DNA from: an actinobacterium SCGC AAA278-I18
GTDB taxonomy: Bacteria; Actinomycetota; Actinomycetes; Nanopelagicales; Nanopelagicaceae
NCBI GenBank assembly: GCA_000378865.1
Contig: KB900444.1
Span: 14,230-64,693, forward strand
Direction of reading: 5' to 3'
DNA length: 50,464 nt
The notes below the pieces were generated by a model that searched no databases, had not been told where the DNA came from, and saw only the letters and a list, made by a program, of their open reading frames with translations. A program made the position numbers and the translations under genes. Shown in pieces: positions 19,881-29,389 of this stretch (positions are counted from its first letter, which is position 1; each line of letters begins with the position of its first letter).

Positions 19881-20768
19881 ATGAGAAAATCATGGCTACC
19901 TGCCTATCTTGCATTAGGCGTGGTGTGGGGCTGCTCCTTTATCTTTATAAAACTTGGCCTTGAGTTTTTAACTCCATTTGGGGTGGCTTTTGGCAGATGC
20001 GCATTAGGGGCTATTACATTATTAATTATAGTTAAGATTAAAAAAATTAAACTCCCCAACGATAAAAGTACTTGGCAAAAACTTTGGATACTCTCTATGT
20101 TGTTAAATGTAATTCCAGGCATCTTATTTGCTTATGCCGAAGTGCATGTCACATCAGTTCTTGCTGGAATCATTAATGCCACAACTCCACTCGCTACCTT
20201 AATAGTGATGCTGATTGCTTTTAGAGAAGAGAAATTAAAAGTAGAACAAATAATCGGCTTAATTATCGGCGCAATCGGAGTTATGGTAGTTCTAGGAATC
20301 TGGCAGGGAGTTGGCGAAAATCAGTTAACTGGAGTAATCGCATTACTTATTGCAGTTACCTGCTACGGCATCTCATTTCCCTATACGGTTAGAAATATTA
20401 TTCCACTTGGCTTAAAACCAGAGGCAGCTGCAACTACTCAATTAATAATGGCAGCAATTACCTTATTACCTTTTTATTTGTTTGATGGAATCTCACAGGA
20501 TTATTATCGACCAGCAACCTTCTTGGCAATGTTAGCTCTTGGCATCTTAGGAAGTGGAATTGCATACATTTGGAACTTTTCAATTATTGCTGCCGCAGGC
20601 AGCTCCATCGCAAGTTCAGTCACATATCTCACCCCAGTTGTTGCAATTATTGTTGGATGGGTATTCTTAGGGGAGGCACTCTCCTGGTATGAGCCAGTTG
20701 GTGCATTATTAGTAATTATCGGTGCTGCAATTTCGCAGGGAAGATTTAACCGAAAGGTGCAGATCTAA
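19881..20768 (+). CDS. EamA/DMT-family transporter
   Basis: An inner-membrane exporter of the drug/metabolite transporter superfamily (RhtA/YdcZ-like, ten helices in two EamA repeats). Start region MRKSWLPAYLALGVVWGCSFIFIKLGLE and the second repeat IALLIAVTCYGISFPYTVRN are typical, as is the end TPVVAIIVGWVFLGEALSWYEPVGALLVIIGA. Substrates in the family include amino acids and metabolites; none can be named here. I prefer ATG 19881, five bases after AAGGAG, over the in-frame GTG 19875 or ATG 19878. The stop overlaps the start of the next gene by one base. Confidence 0.85.
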   Translation: MRKSWLPAYLALGVVWGCSFIFIKLGLEFLTPFGVAFGRCALGAITLLIIVKIKKIKLPNDKSTWQKLWILSMLLNVIPGILFAYAEVHVTSVLAGIINATTPLATLIVMLIAFREEKLKVEQIIGLIIGAIGVMVVLGIWQGVGENQLTGVIALLIAVTCYGISFPYTVRNIIPLGLKPEAAATTQLIMAAITLLPFYLFDGISQDYYRPATFLAMLALGILGSGIAYIWNFSIIAAAGSSIASSVTYLTPVVAIIVGWVFLGEALSWYEPVGALLVIIGAAISQGRFNRKVQI

Positions 20769-21931
20769 TGAAGAAAATATCTGTACTTATTTTACTTGCA
20801 TTAACTTTCAATCTCACGCCAGCTAATGCAGTCGACACTTTGCCTCAACCATTTTTTAATTATTTAAGTTCAAAGTATCTAGCAAATCCAGGAATCATTC
20901 TCCTTGATGGATCTTCCAAAGAAATTGTTTATGAAAGCGGATCGACCATACTTCGCTCTCCAGCCTCTGTTCTAAAACTAACATCTGCAACAGCGGTTGC
21001 TATGACATTGGATAGCACCACAGTATTTACTACCAGTCTTTATAAAACTGAAAAAAAAGGTGTATTTGTTATTTTGGGTGACGATGACCCATGGATGACA
21101 TCAAATGCCAAATATAGAGATGCAAATAAACGCGCCTATACACCAACCTTAATAAAGGAAGCTTTTGCCTCTGATAAGAAGCTTAAGCGAATAACTCTGC
21201 TCTATGACGGAATAAATGGCAGCGATATCTATTACGCTAAAAAAGCGCTAGGTCGGCGTGCATCTGTTGTTTACAAAGCACTTGATAAAAATACTGATCC
21301 AAAGTCCTTGATAACAGAAAAGTTAGTTGAGATTAAATCCCCACAATTATCAAAAATGATTAAATTTGCATTGTTATATAGTGACAATGTTTTAACGCAA
21401 CGACTTGCAATGGTAGCAACAGCGAGAAGTGGATACCCAGATAATAAAACTGGATTAAATGACATGATGAATGACAAGTTATTTGCAATGGGTATTAATA
21501 CAACCGGTTTACATCTTGAAGATGGCTCTGGTCTATCTGGGGCAAATCGGATATCAGCAGTGACTCTTTCGCAACTACTTTTAAAGATAAGAAGTGAACC
21601 AAGATTAAAGATGGTCTACGATGCACTTCCAACAAGTGGCGAGTCTGGAACATTAATTGGCAGATTTCACGCAACCGCTCCGCAAGCAGTTGGCTTAGTG
21701 AAAGCAAAGACTGGATCAACTAGACACACTGTTTCACTCGCTGGTTTTGCTACATCTGGTGAGAAAGAGTATGTGTTTGTGGTAATTGCCGATCATGTTG
21801 GCAGAACAAAACGCAGTCAAAATGCAGCAAGAAGTGCAATTGATCGAATGCTTGGAACTATTACAAAACCATCTACTCCAGTGTTGGCAACATCTAGCAT
21901 TACTCCTAATTTAATAACATTTAACCCCTGA
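20768..21931 (+). CDS. PBP4-type D-alanyl-D-alanine carboxypeptidase/endopeptidase
   Basis: A penicillin-binding serine peptidase (S13/DacB type) trimming or cutting peptidoglycan peptides outside the membrane. The N-terminus has a signal peptide ending near PANA (residue 20). Active-site motifs are SVLK (Ser67 to Lys70), YSDN as the SxN motif, and AKTGST as KTG, all in order. At 387 residues it is shorter than E. coli DacB, with a reduced inserted domain between SxxK and SxN. It follows the EamA gene with a 1-bp overlap, probably co-transcribed, although the functions are not obviously linked. Confidence 0.85.
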   Translation: MKKISVLILLALTFNLTPANAVDTLPQPFFNYLSSKYLANPGIILLDGSSKEIVYESGSTILRSPASVLKLTSATAVAMTLDSTTVFTTSLYKTEKKGVFVILGDDDPWMTSNAKYRDANKRAYTPTLIKEAFASDKKLKRITLLYDGINGSDIYYAKKALGRRASVVYKALDKNTDPKSLITEKLVEIKSPQLSKMIKFALLYSDNVLTQRLAMVATARSGYPDNKTGLNDMMNDKLFAMGINTTGLHLEDGSGLSGANRISAVTLSQLLLKIRSEPRLKMVYDALPTSGESGTLIGRFHATAPQAVGLVKAKTGSTRHTVSLAGFATSGEKEYVFVVIADHVGRTKRSQNAARSAIDRMLGTITKPSTPVLATSSITPNLITFNP

Positions 21932-21970
21932 TATTTATTTTATTTAATTAGGCGATAGGCTTATATAACA

Positions 21971-22822
21971 GTGAAAAATTACATAGATCTAATGAAGTTA
22001 CGGGTTGTAGAACTTTTACTTGTGACAACCGTGCCAGCATTATTTCTAGCAAGTGATGGTATACCAAGTATTTCAGTAACCTTTTGGAGCCTATTTGGTG
22101 GCACATTAGCAGCCGGTGGTGCTAATGCTTTTAATATGGTGATTGAATCAGAATCAGATAAATTAATGAAACGAACTTCAAACCGCCCTATTGCAACCGG
22201 GCAGATATCAAAAAAGAGTGGTTTAATATTTGCACTCCTTATCTCTATTATTTCAATATTAATTTTTTACATCTTTACTACTGAACTAGCAGCTCTATTA
22301 ACTGTAATTGCAATTATTTTCTATGTACTTGGCTACACAATTGCTCTTAAAAAACACACTTCACAAAATATTGTCTGGGGTGGTATTGCAGGTTGTATGC
22401 CGGTATTAATTGGTCAGGCTGCAGTCACCAACTCATTAACTATGACTTCTTGGTTATTTTTCCTTGTAATATTTTTTTGGACTCCACCTCACTTTTGGGC
22501 ACTTGCAGTTAGATATAAAGATGATTATGCAGCCGCTGGAATTCCAATGTTGCCGGTAGTTGCTCCAATAAAATCCGTAATAACTCAGATGTGGTTTCAC
22601 TCAGTTGCGATGTCAGTTGTTGCAATACTGGTAATCGTTAACACTAATCTTTCTAGTTGGGCACTTCTAATTACTATATTGCTTATTGCCGGTTGGAAAT
22701 GGCAATTAATAAAATTAAGCAAGCAGCCAAATGAGGAAAATGCCGGGAAGTTATTCCAAGCATCCATCGTTTTTCTCAGCATTTACTCACTTTTACTAGT
22801 TGTTGGTGTATTGCTTAAGTAG
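21971..22822 (+). CDS. ctaB: Protoheme IX farnesyltransferase (heme O synthase)
   Basis: A UbiA-family membrane prenyltransferase that adds a farnesyl group to heme b, the first step to heme a for the aa3 oxidase. About eight or nine helices. Two conserved loops are present: NMVIESESDKLMKRTSNRP (55-72) and YKDDYAAAGIPMLPV. In the first, the usual N-x3-D-x3-D has Glu59 in place of the first Asp while Asp63 is kept. The start is GTG 21971; TAGGCT lies nine bases upstream. ctaA (heme A synthase) is not in the window. At 283 residues the length is slightly short of the common ~300. Confidence 0.9.
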   Translation: MKNYIDLMKLRVVELLLVTTVPALFLASDGIPSISVTFWSLFGGTLAAGGANAFNMVIESESDKLMKRTSNRPIATGQISKKSGLIFALLISIISILIFYIFTTELAALLTVIAIIFYVLGYTIALKKHTSQNIVWGGIAGCMPVLIGQAAVTNSLTMTSWLFFLVIFFWTPPHFWALAVRYKDDYAAAGIPMLPVVAPIKSVITQMWFHSVAMSVVAILVIVNTNLSSWALLITILLIAGWKWQLIKLSKQPNEENAGKLFQASIVFLSIYSLLLVVGVLLK

Positions 22823-22838
22823 TTTTAAGCCAAATTAG

Positions 22839-22854
22839 TGGGATAATTTTCCCA
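22839..22854. promoter_or_regulatory. Palindrome overlapping the ABC exporter start
   Basis: TGGGA (22839-22843), a six-base spacer TAATTT, then TCCCA (22850-22854), a perfect inverted repeat that ends on the A of the ATG at 22854. The AT-rich centre doubles as a -10-like element. A repressor bound here would block both transcription and start-codon access. This is a prediction only. Confidence 0.3.
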
Positions 22855-23759
22855 TGTCCTCCCCTCTAGCACTTGATGTTGCCGATTTATCAAAAAAGTA
22901 CGGCGATCGCATGGCGGTATCCCATGCTAATTTTGAAGTTCCAATGGGAAGTATTTGTGGCTTTGTTGGCCCAAATGGTTCTGGTAAGACAACTACTATC
23001 AAAATGTTACTTGGCTTAATCTCACCAACTACTGGTAGCGGTCATGTATTAGGTGAATCAATTACCCAACCAGAGAAATATTTGCCATATGTCGGCGCCA
23101 TGATTGAAGGACCAGCTTTTTATCCAGCACTGACCGGCTTTCAAAACTTAACTGTACTTGCAAAGCTTGGCGGATTCTCAACCGACTTAATTCAGGGTTT
23201 ATTAGATCTAGTTGGGCTTGGCGATCGAGGTGATTCAAAATATAAAACATACTCACTCGGCATGAAACAAAGATTAGGTATTGCAGCAGCGCTACTACCA
23301 AATCCAAAGTTATTAGTTTTAGATGAACCAACAAATGGATTAGATCCAGCAGGTATTCATGAGGTTCGAAGCCTTCTTCGCAAACTTGCAGATGCTGGCA
23401 CAACTGTTTTCGTCTCATCCCACTTGCTTTCAGAGATAGAAATGATTAGTGATCACTTAGTTATGCTGCGATTAGGAAAAGTTATTTTCTCCGGCAAAAC
23501 AAGTGACTTACTTGCAAAGCAACAACCAGTAATTGTGGCAGTGCCAGAAAAGGTGAGTGATTTAGACAAACTGATGCAGATTGCTGCTGCTGCAGGACAC
23601 AAAGCAATTATTAGTGATAGTGCAGTACATGTAACAGGTACTTCCGATTTTTCAGCCACATTAAACCGGGCAGCTTTTGATGCCGGAATTGTTTTAGCCT
23701 CACTCACACCAGTACGGGCATCTCTTGAAGATACATTCTTTGAAATGACGGGTGAGTAG
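22854..23759 (+). CDS. ABC transporter ATP-binding protein
   Basis: The ATPase of an ABC-2 type exporter (drug, antibiotic or lipid-linked substrate). Motifs in order: Walker A GPNGSGKTT, a Q-loop region with GAMIEGPAFYPALTG, signature YSLGMKQRLGIA, Walker B LLVLDEP with TNGLDPAGI, and the switch His in SSHLLSEIEM. The C-terminal ~85 residues are a variable regulatory domain found in this subfamily (BcrA/CcmA-like). Length 301 is typical. The permease gene starts 2 bp after its stop, so they form one transporter. Confidence 0.92.
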   Translation: MSSPLALDVADLSKKYGDRMAVSHANFEVPMGSICGFVGPNGSGKTTTIKMLLGLISPTTGSGHVLGESITQPEKYLPYVGAMIEGPAFYPALTGFQNLTVLAKLGGFSTDLIQGLLDLVGLGDRGDSKYKTYSLGMKQRLGIAAALLPNPKLLVLDEPTNGLDPAGIHEVRSLLRKLADAGTTVFVSSHLLSEIEMISDHLVMLRLGKVIFSGKTSDLLAKQQPVIVAVPEKVSDLDKLMQIAAAAGHKAIISDSAVHVTGTSDFSATLNRAAFDAGIVLASLTPVRASLEDTFFEMTGE

Positions 23760-23761
23760 TT

Positions 23762-24553
23762 ATGTGGAATGTAATTAGAGCAGAGTTAACTAAATTACGT
23801 AGGCCATCACTTGCATTATCCACACTTCTTGCAGTTACTTTTGTAACCGGATTAATCACATCAGTATTATTTTTATTAGTTGATTCACCCAGTGGTAACG
23901 GTGAGCGGGGCGTAAGAATTGGCCGTGATGTTTTATCACTTGCAAGCGGAGCTTCTTTAAGTTTTAGCAATTCAGCAGGACTACTTGGCATTGTGGCGTT
24001 ATGCATCTTTGCAGCGCAAACAGCACAGGAGTACACCTATGGAACATTGCGCAATTTATTAGTGCGCCAGCCCTCACGTATGAAGATTTTAATTGGGAAG
24101 TTAGCAGCAATGAAATTATTCGCAATTGTTATGGTTGCAGTCTCTGGCCTAGTAGGTATTGCACTCTCTTATTTGTTTGCCGGCATAAAAGATGTTTCAA
24201 CCACTTTATGGAGTACCCCAGAAGCAAGATCTGCTGTGATCAGAGGGTTTATTAATGTTTTAATCGCAACAATTGGCTACGGTATTTTTGGCATGATTTT
24301 AGGATTGCTATTTAGATCACCAATATCTGCAATCTCAATTGGTGTGATCTGGAATTTAATTATCGAAGGCTTACTTTCAGCATTTGTTACAAACATTGAT
24401 CGCTACTTCCCAGGCCAATTACTTTCCACAGTTGCAGTTGGTGGCACCGATAAAATCTCATACCAATACGCCCTGATTACCTCATACAGCTTTTTATTAG
24501 GTGGGCTAGCAGTTGTTGCCTTTTTGTTCAAAAAACGAGATGTGGCAAATTAA
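23762..24553 (+). CDS. ABC-2 type transporter permease
   Basis: The membrane half of the exporter encoded with the preceding ATPase. The 263 residues form six hydrophobic segments, starting MWNVIRAELTKLRRPSLALST, a typical ABC-2 permease opening with a basic elbow helix. QEYTYGTLRNLL is the usual coupling-region sequence that contacts the ATPase. The stop codon is followed immediately by the NlpC/P60 gene, suggesting a common transcript. The substrate is not inferable. Confidence 0.87.
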   Translation: MWNVIRAELTKLRRPSLALSTLLAVTFVTGLITSVLFLLVDSPSGNGERGVRIGRDVLSLASGASLSFSNSAGLLGIVALCIFAAQTAQEYTYGTLRNLLVRQPSRMKILIGKLAAMKLFAIVMVAVSGLVGIALSYLFAGIKDVSTTLWSTPEARSAVIRGFINVLIATIGYGIFGMILGLLFRSPISAISIGVIWNLIIEGLLSAFVTNIDRYFPGQLLSTVAVGGTDKISYQYALITSYSFLLGGLAVVAFLFKKRDVAN

Positions 24554-25747
24554 ATGGTAAAAAAATTAATTGCCGCCTTATTAATCACAACTCTTATTCC
24601 AACTACTGTATTTGCGGCTACCCCAAAGCCAACTCAAGCTCAGATTGATGCCGCTAAGAAGCTTGAGGATGAAAAGAAAGCTGCTGCCGATGCCGCTGCG
24701 GCGAAGCTAAATACTGCCAAGAAAACACTTAAGCAATTATCTGCTATTGCAGAAGCAAAGCGTAAGCAGTATCTAGCTGCGCAAAATGAGTTAAAGCTAA
24801 AAGCTAAAAAAGCAGATCTTGCCATGAAGCATTTACAGATTGCACAAATATCGGTAAGCAATGGTAAAACTGCTATTGGAAAATTAGCGGTTAATGCATA
24901 TGTAATGGGCGGAGGATTTACAAATCTAGATTCATTACTTAAATCAGATGGGCCACAGGATTTAGCAGATCGCCTAACAACCCTAGATGTACTAGGTCAA
25001 AATAATTCAACAGCATTAGAACGCTTTAAATCAGCAGAAAAAATTGCTTCCTCTGCTCAAATAGTTGCCGATACTGCAAAGAAAGCACAGGCTGTTGCAA
25101 CAGTTAAGGTTGCATCTGCTAAAAAAGAGGCAGATGTTGCCCACGCTATGCAACAAGAAGAGGTCGATAAATTACAAGCAGTCCAAGATAAACTAGCAAA
25201 AGAGTTAGCAGTTGCTCAAAAAACTCGGGTAACACTAGAACAACAACGGCAACTTGCATTATTAGAAGAGGCAAATGCAGATCGCGCAGCACTAACACTT
25301 GACCAATCAAAGATCTGGCCAGATATTGGCTTTACCGGTAGAAGTAGTACTAGAGCAACTGAGGCAATGCGAATAGCAGCGGTTGCTTATGCTGCAAAGC
25401 AGGTTCAAGCAGGGAAGAAATATGTATGGGGAAGTGAAGGACCTACAACCTTTGATTGCTCTGGTTTGGTTTATGCCGCATATAAGTCAGCTGGTTTAGC
25501 TTTTCCAAACTGGGATCGACTTAACTCCTCTCTGTATTGGGTAGCAACAAAGCGAGTTCCACTAAGTGAGTTAGTACCCGGTGATCTCCTCTTTTATTCA
25601 TACAAAGGAACAGTTAGCACAATCCACCATATTTCCATCTATGCCGGTGATGGCATGATGTGGGAAGCTCATAGCAAAGATAAAGATTTACTCTATTCAA
25701 GCATCTATAGCGTTAAAGGTTTAATGCCATACGGGGGTCGGGTCTAA
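24554..25747 (+). CDS. Secreted NlpC/P60 peptidoglycan endopeptidase with coiled coil
   Basis: A cell-wall hydrolase that cuts peptide stems, related to the RipA/RipC type used in actinobacterial division. A signal peptide (1-21, ending VFA/A) precedes a long Ala/Lys-rich coiled coil (about 30-240), then a linker and an NlpC/P60 domain (about 275-397). The catalytic Cys302 lies in FDCSGLVYAAY and the His in HHISIYAGDG. The gene begins right after the ABC permease stop. The coiled coil often keeps such enzymes inactive until a membrane partner acts. Whether the neighbouring transporter is that partner is unknown; it is not FtsX-like. Confidence 0.9.
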   Translation: MVKKLIAALLITTLIPTTVFAATPKPTQAQIDAAKKLEDEKKAAADAAAAKLNTAKKTLKQLSAIAEAKRKQYLAAQNELKLKAKKADLAMKHLQIAQISVSNGKTAIGKLAVNAYVMGGGFTNLDSLLKSDGPQDLADRLTTLDVLGQNNSTALERFKSAEKIASSAQIVADTAKKAQAVATVKVASAKKEADVAHAMQQEEVDKLQAVQDKLAKELAVAQKTRVTLEQQRQLALLEEANADRAALTLDQSKIWPDIGFTGRSSTRATEAMRIAAVAYAAKQVQAGKKYVWGSEGPTTFDCSGLVYAAYKSAGLAFPNWDRLNSSLYWVATKRVPLSELVPGDLLFYSYKGTVSTIHHISIYAGDGMMWEAHSKDKDLLYSSIYSVKGLMPYGGRV

Positions 25748-25756
25748 TCTAGGTCA

Positions 25757-26716
25757 GTGAAGATTGAAAACACTCCAGCGCTTTGGCAGATCCGTAAAGC
25801 AGTTAAACCATGGCTGAGTGATTCTGCGCAACCTGTTTTATTTGGGTGTTCAGGTGGTACAGATTCGATGGCATTAGCAGTTGCATTATTTATGGAGAGA
25901 TCAAATACAAAGGTAATTCCAATTGTGATTGACCATGGCTTACAGGACGGTTCAGCGCAAATTACCTCACAAACTATTGATCGGCTTAAACAAATTGGTT
26001 TTACTCAAGTTGAATCTGCTAGAGCGCAGGTAACAATGACAGATGGATTAGAGGCATCTGCCAGACGCGCTCGCTATCAACTATTTAATCAATTTATTGA
26101 TACCTATCAACCAAAGTATTTTTTGCTTGCACACACTCTAAATGATCAAGCAGAAAATGTTTTATTAGGTCTAGCTAGAGGCTCTGGCACCAGGTCACTT
26201 TCTGGCATGGCCGAACAAAGTAATATTTATATTCGCCCATTACTTAAAATTTCACGGGAAATTACTACCGCTGCATGCGATGAGGCTCAGCTTCAGATTT
26301 GGTCGGATCCACATAATGAGGATTTAAGATTTTCCAGAGTTAAAACCCGCTTAAATGTATTACCAACCCTGGAAGCTAATCTTGGCCCAGGTATTACAAA
26401 TGCTTTAGCGCGAAGTGCTGATTTATTACGCGATGATGCAGATGCGTTGGATGGATTTTCGCTTGAATATTTTAATCAAGCAGATCAATCTAATTTAGAT
26501 GTTAAGGATTTAGAGCGGCTTCCTAAGGCGATCAGAACTAGAGTATTACGGCTTGCTATTTATCGGGCTGGAGCGCCAGCTGGTTCACTCTCTGCCGAAC
26601 ATATTGCATCTGCTGAGGCGTTAATCTCTGATTGGCACGGCCAGAAAGAGGTATCACTTCCGGGGAATGTGAAGCTTTTACGAAATTCAGGCAGAATTAC
26701 CCTCTTAGCCCAATAA
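25757..26716 (+). CDS. tilS: tRNA(Ile)-lysidine synthase
   Basis: Converts the wobble cytidine of the CAU-anticodon tRNA-Ile to lysidine so it reads AUA; cytosolic and normally essential. The N-type ATP pyrophosphatase P-loop is FGCSGGTDSMALA (about 29-41). LEASARRARYQLF and LAHTLNDQAENVLLGLARGSG match the tRNA- and ATP-binding regions. At 319 residues it is the short actinobacterial form with no second C-terminal domain. The start is GTG, 10 bp after the previous stop. It is followed by hpt and ftsH, the conserved actinobacterial order. Confidence 0.93.
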   Translation: MKIENTPALWQIRKAVKPWLSDSAQPVLFGCSGGTDSMALAVALFMERSNTKVIPIVIDHGLQDGSAQITSQTIDRLKQIGFTQVESARAQVTMTDGLEASARRARYQLFNQFIDTYQPKYFLLAHTLNDQAENVLLGLARGSGTRSLSGMAEQSNIYIRPLLKISREITTAACDEAQLQIWSDPHNEDLRFSRVKTRLNVLPTLEANLGPGITNALARSADLLRDDADALDGFSLEYFNQADQSNLDVKDLERLPKAIRTRVLRLAIYRAGAPAGSLSAEHIASAEALISDWHGQKEVSLPGNVKLLRNSGRITLLAQ

Positions 26717-26730
26717 TTTAAAGGAGCATT

Positions 26731-27282
26731 GTGGATCTATCAGCACTTGGTAATGACATTGAAAGAGTTGTTGTTAGCGAGGAGCAAATTCAAACTCGAC
26801 TTAAAGAGTTAGCTGCTCAGGTTGAAAAGGATTATAAAGGCAGAGATTTAATTTTAGTAGGGGTATTAAAAGGTGCAGTTATGGCAATGGCAGATTTTTC
26901 TCGCTATCTACAACGCCATGCTGATATGGATTGGATGGCAGTTTCATCATATGGTGCAGGGACTAAATCAAGTGGTGTAGTTAGAATTTTAAAAGATTTA
27001 GATAATGATATTTTAGGAAGAGAAGTTTTAATTATTGAGGATATTTTAGATACCGGCTTAACACTTTCTTGGCTCTCTGAGAATTTATTATCACGTGGAG
27101 CTAAATCAGTTTCAATTTTGACCGTCTTGCGCAAGCCAGATGCAGCAACTGTACAGGTAGAGGCTAAGTATGTTGGCTTTGATATTCCAAGCGAGTTTGT
27201 GGTTGGTTATGGCTTAGATTTCAATCAGAAGTATCGAAATCTGCCATTTATTGGCGTTCTTGCCAAACACCTTTATTCTTAA
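26731..27282 (+). CDS. hpt: Hypoxanthine phosphoribosyltransferase
   Basis: Makes IMP or GMP from hypoxanthine or guanine and PRPP in purine salvage. The 183-residue protein has LVGVLKGAVMAMADFSR, the flexible SSYG loop, and the PRPP-binding VLIIEDILDTGLTL. The end VVGYGLDFNQKYRNLPFIGVL is diagnostic of the family. The start is GTG with AAAGGAG seven bases ahead. It would act on bases brought in by the NCS1 permease at 4748 and complements GuaB1. Confidence 0.95.
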   Translation: MDLSALGNDIERVVVSEEQIQTRLKELAAQVEKDYKGRDLILVGVLKGAVMAMADFSRYLQRHADMDWMAVSSYGAGTKSSGVVRILKDLDNDILGREVLIIEDILDTGLTLSWLSENLLSRGAKSVSILTVLRKPDAATVQVEAKYVGFDIPSEFVVGYGLDFNQKYRNLPFIGVLAKHLYS

Positions 27283-27319
27283 GCCCCTCATTAGTAGCTT
27301 TAAGAAAGTGAAGAAATAA

Positions 27320-29389
27320 GTGGCGCAAAAGAAGCAGATTAAAATTCCAAAATTAAATGGGTTCAAGAGTGGCAAAAAGCCAACTAAACCTTCACCACAA
27401 TTAGTGCGTAGAATTTTACGTGGCCCGTTGTTTTGGATTATTGCAGCTCTTATTGGCGTGAGTATTTTCGGTCAAATTTCAACTAGTGGCAAAGAGTTTA
27501 TAAAGGTCGATACATCTGTTATTTTAAATGAAATATCAAAAGATAATGTGGAATCAGCGATCGTAATTGACCGTAAGCAAAAGGTGCGAGTTGTTTTAAA
27601 AGATGGTGAGTTTGTTGATGGTGCATCTCGTATTGAAGCATCTTATTTAACTGGCCAAGAGCCACTGATAGTTGAGTTATTAACTAGCAACCCACCAGCG
27701 AGTAATTGGAATATTGAGGTTCCAACCCAATCATTTTTTGTCTCATTAATCTTAAGTATTTTGCCAATCTTCTTAATTATTTTCTTACTAATGTTATTTA
27801 TGGGCGGTGGCCAAGGTGGTCGCGTACTCTCCTTTGGTAGGTCACGAGCTAAATTACAAAATAAAGAGAATCCAACTAATACCTTTGCTGATGTAGCAGG
27901 TGCTGATGAAGCAGTTGCAGAATTACGCGAGATAAAAGATTTTCTGGCAAGCCCAGAGAAATACCAAGCAATTGGTGCAAAGATTCCAAAGGGTGTTTTG
28001 TTATACGGTCCACCAGGAACTGGAAAGACATTACTTGCCAGAGCGGTAGCAGGTGAGGCAAAGGTTCCATTTTATTCAATCTCAGGTTCTGAGTTTGTTG
28101 AGATGTTTGTTGGTGTAGGTGCATCAAGAGTTAGGGATTTGTTCGCGCAAGCAAAACAAAATGCACCAGCAATTATTTTCGTCGATGAGATTGATGCAGT
28201 TGGTCGTCAACGTGGCGCCGGCCTTGGTGGTGGAAATGATGAACGAGAGCAAACACTTAATCAATTATTAGTTGAGATGGATGGCTTTGAAGCAAATGGT
28301 CAGGTTATTCTAATTGCTGCTACCAACCGATCAGATGTTTTAGATCCAGCACTTCTTAGACCAGGAAGATTTGATCGCCAAATTCCAGTTGACCGGCCAG
28401 ATCTAAAAGGACGAGCTGCAATTCTTGCTGTGCATGCAAAAAATAAACCAGTAGCAAAAGATGTTGACTTATCCTCATATGCAAAACGCACTCCTGGGTT
28501 TACTGGTGCGGATTTAGCAAATGTATTAAATGAAGCAGCATTACTAGCAGCGCGAGAAGATAGAAAAGTTATTAAGAATTCCGACTTAGATGAAGCAATT
28601 GATCGCGTTATGGCAGGGCCACAAAAGGTTTCTCGCCTTATGACTGAAGAGGAGCGGCGAATTACTGCCTACCATGAAGGCGGACATGCATTAGTTGCGC
28701 ACGCACTTCCGCATACTGATCCAGTTCATAAAATTACGATTATGCCAAGAGGGCGTGCACTTGGTTACACAATGGTCTTACCAGATGAAGATCGCTACGC
28801 GGTTACTCGCAATCAAATGCTAGATCAACTTGCCTACACAATGGGTGGTAGAGCAGCGGAGGAATTAATTTTCCATGATCCAACAACTGGCGCCTCAAAT
28901 GATATTGAAAAAGCTACAAACCTTGCCCGAGCAATGGTTACCCAATATGGAATGACCCAAAGACTTGGCGCAATTAAATTAGGAATTTCAGATTCACAAC
29001 CATTCTTAGGCCGAGATTACGGTCATCAAAGAGATTACTCTGAAAATGTTGCTGCCATTGTTGATAGTGAGATCAGGGAAATGATTGAGAATGCTCACCA
29101 GGAAGCATTTGATATTTTGGTAGCAAACCGAGATATTTTAGATCAATTAGTTGAAGAGTTACTTGAGAATGAAACTTTAAACAAGGAAGAGATTGCCAAA
29201 GCATTTAAGCGAGTTAAGAAGGTTAAGCCAAGACCTGCATGGACTGGTTCTCAAAATAGAACACCTTCAAATCAACCTCCAGTTGCATTAAAGCCAGCGA
29301 AAGTTAAAGTAGCTGAAGAGGACAAAACAGTTAAAAAAGCACCAGTTAAAAAAAGTGCTAAAGATATTAGTAAAGATGTAAATGAGTGA
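27320..29389 (+). CDS. ftsH: ATP-dependent zinc metalloprotease FtsH
   Basis: A hexameric membrane AAA+ protease that removes misfolded or short-lived membrane and soluble proteins. Two N-terminal helices (about 34-50 and 138-160) flank the small extracytosolic domain. Walker A GPPGTGKT starts at residue 230, Walker B is [11 protein letters not shown], and the second-region AAA motif is [20 protein letters not shown]. The zinc site is HEGGH from His452; Gly replaces the usual Ala but HExxH is kept. The C-terminal ~50 residues are Lys/Pro-rich. The start is GTG. It overlaps folE by 8 bp, the classic ftsH-folE arrangement. Confidence 0.97.
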   Translation: MAQKKQIKIPKLNGFKSGKKPTKPSPQLVRRILRGPLFWIIAALIGVSIFGQISTSGKEFIKVDTSVILNEISKDNVESAIVIDRKQKVRVVLKDGEFVDGASRIEASYLTGQEPLIVELLTSNPPASNWNIEVPTQSFFVSLILSILPIFLIIFLLMLFMGGGQGGRVLSFGRSRAKLQNKENPTNTFADVAGADEAVAELREIKDFLASPEKYQAIGAKIPKGVLLYGPPGTGKTLLARAVAGEAKVPFYSISGSEFVEMFVGVGASRVRDLFAQAKQNAPAIIFVDEIDAVGRQRGAGLGGGNDEREQTLNQLLVEMDGFEANGQVILIAATNRSDVLDPALLRPGRFDRQIPVDRPDLKGRAAILAVHAKNKPVAKDVDLSSYAKRTPGFTGADLANVLNEAALLAAREDRKVIKNSDLDEAIDRVMAGPQKVSRLMTEEERRITAYHEGGHALVAHALPHTDPVHKITIMPRGRALGYTMVLPDEDRYAVTRNQMLDQLAYTMGGRAAEELIFHDPTTGASNDIEKATNLARAMVTQYGMTQRLGAIKLGISDSQPFLGRDYGHQRDYSENVAAIVDSEIREMIENAHQEAFDILVANRDILDQLVEELLENETLNKEEIAKAFKRVKKVKPRPAWTGSQNRTPSNQPPVALKPAKVKVAEEDKTVKKAPVKKSAKDISKDVNE

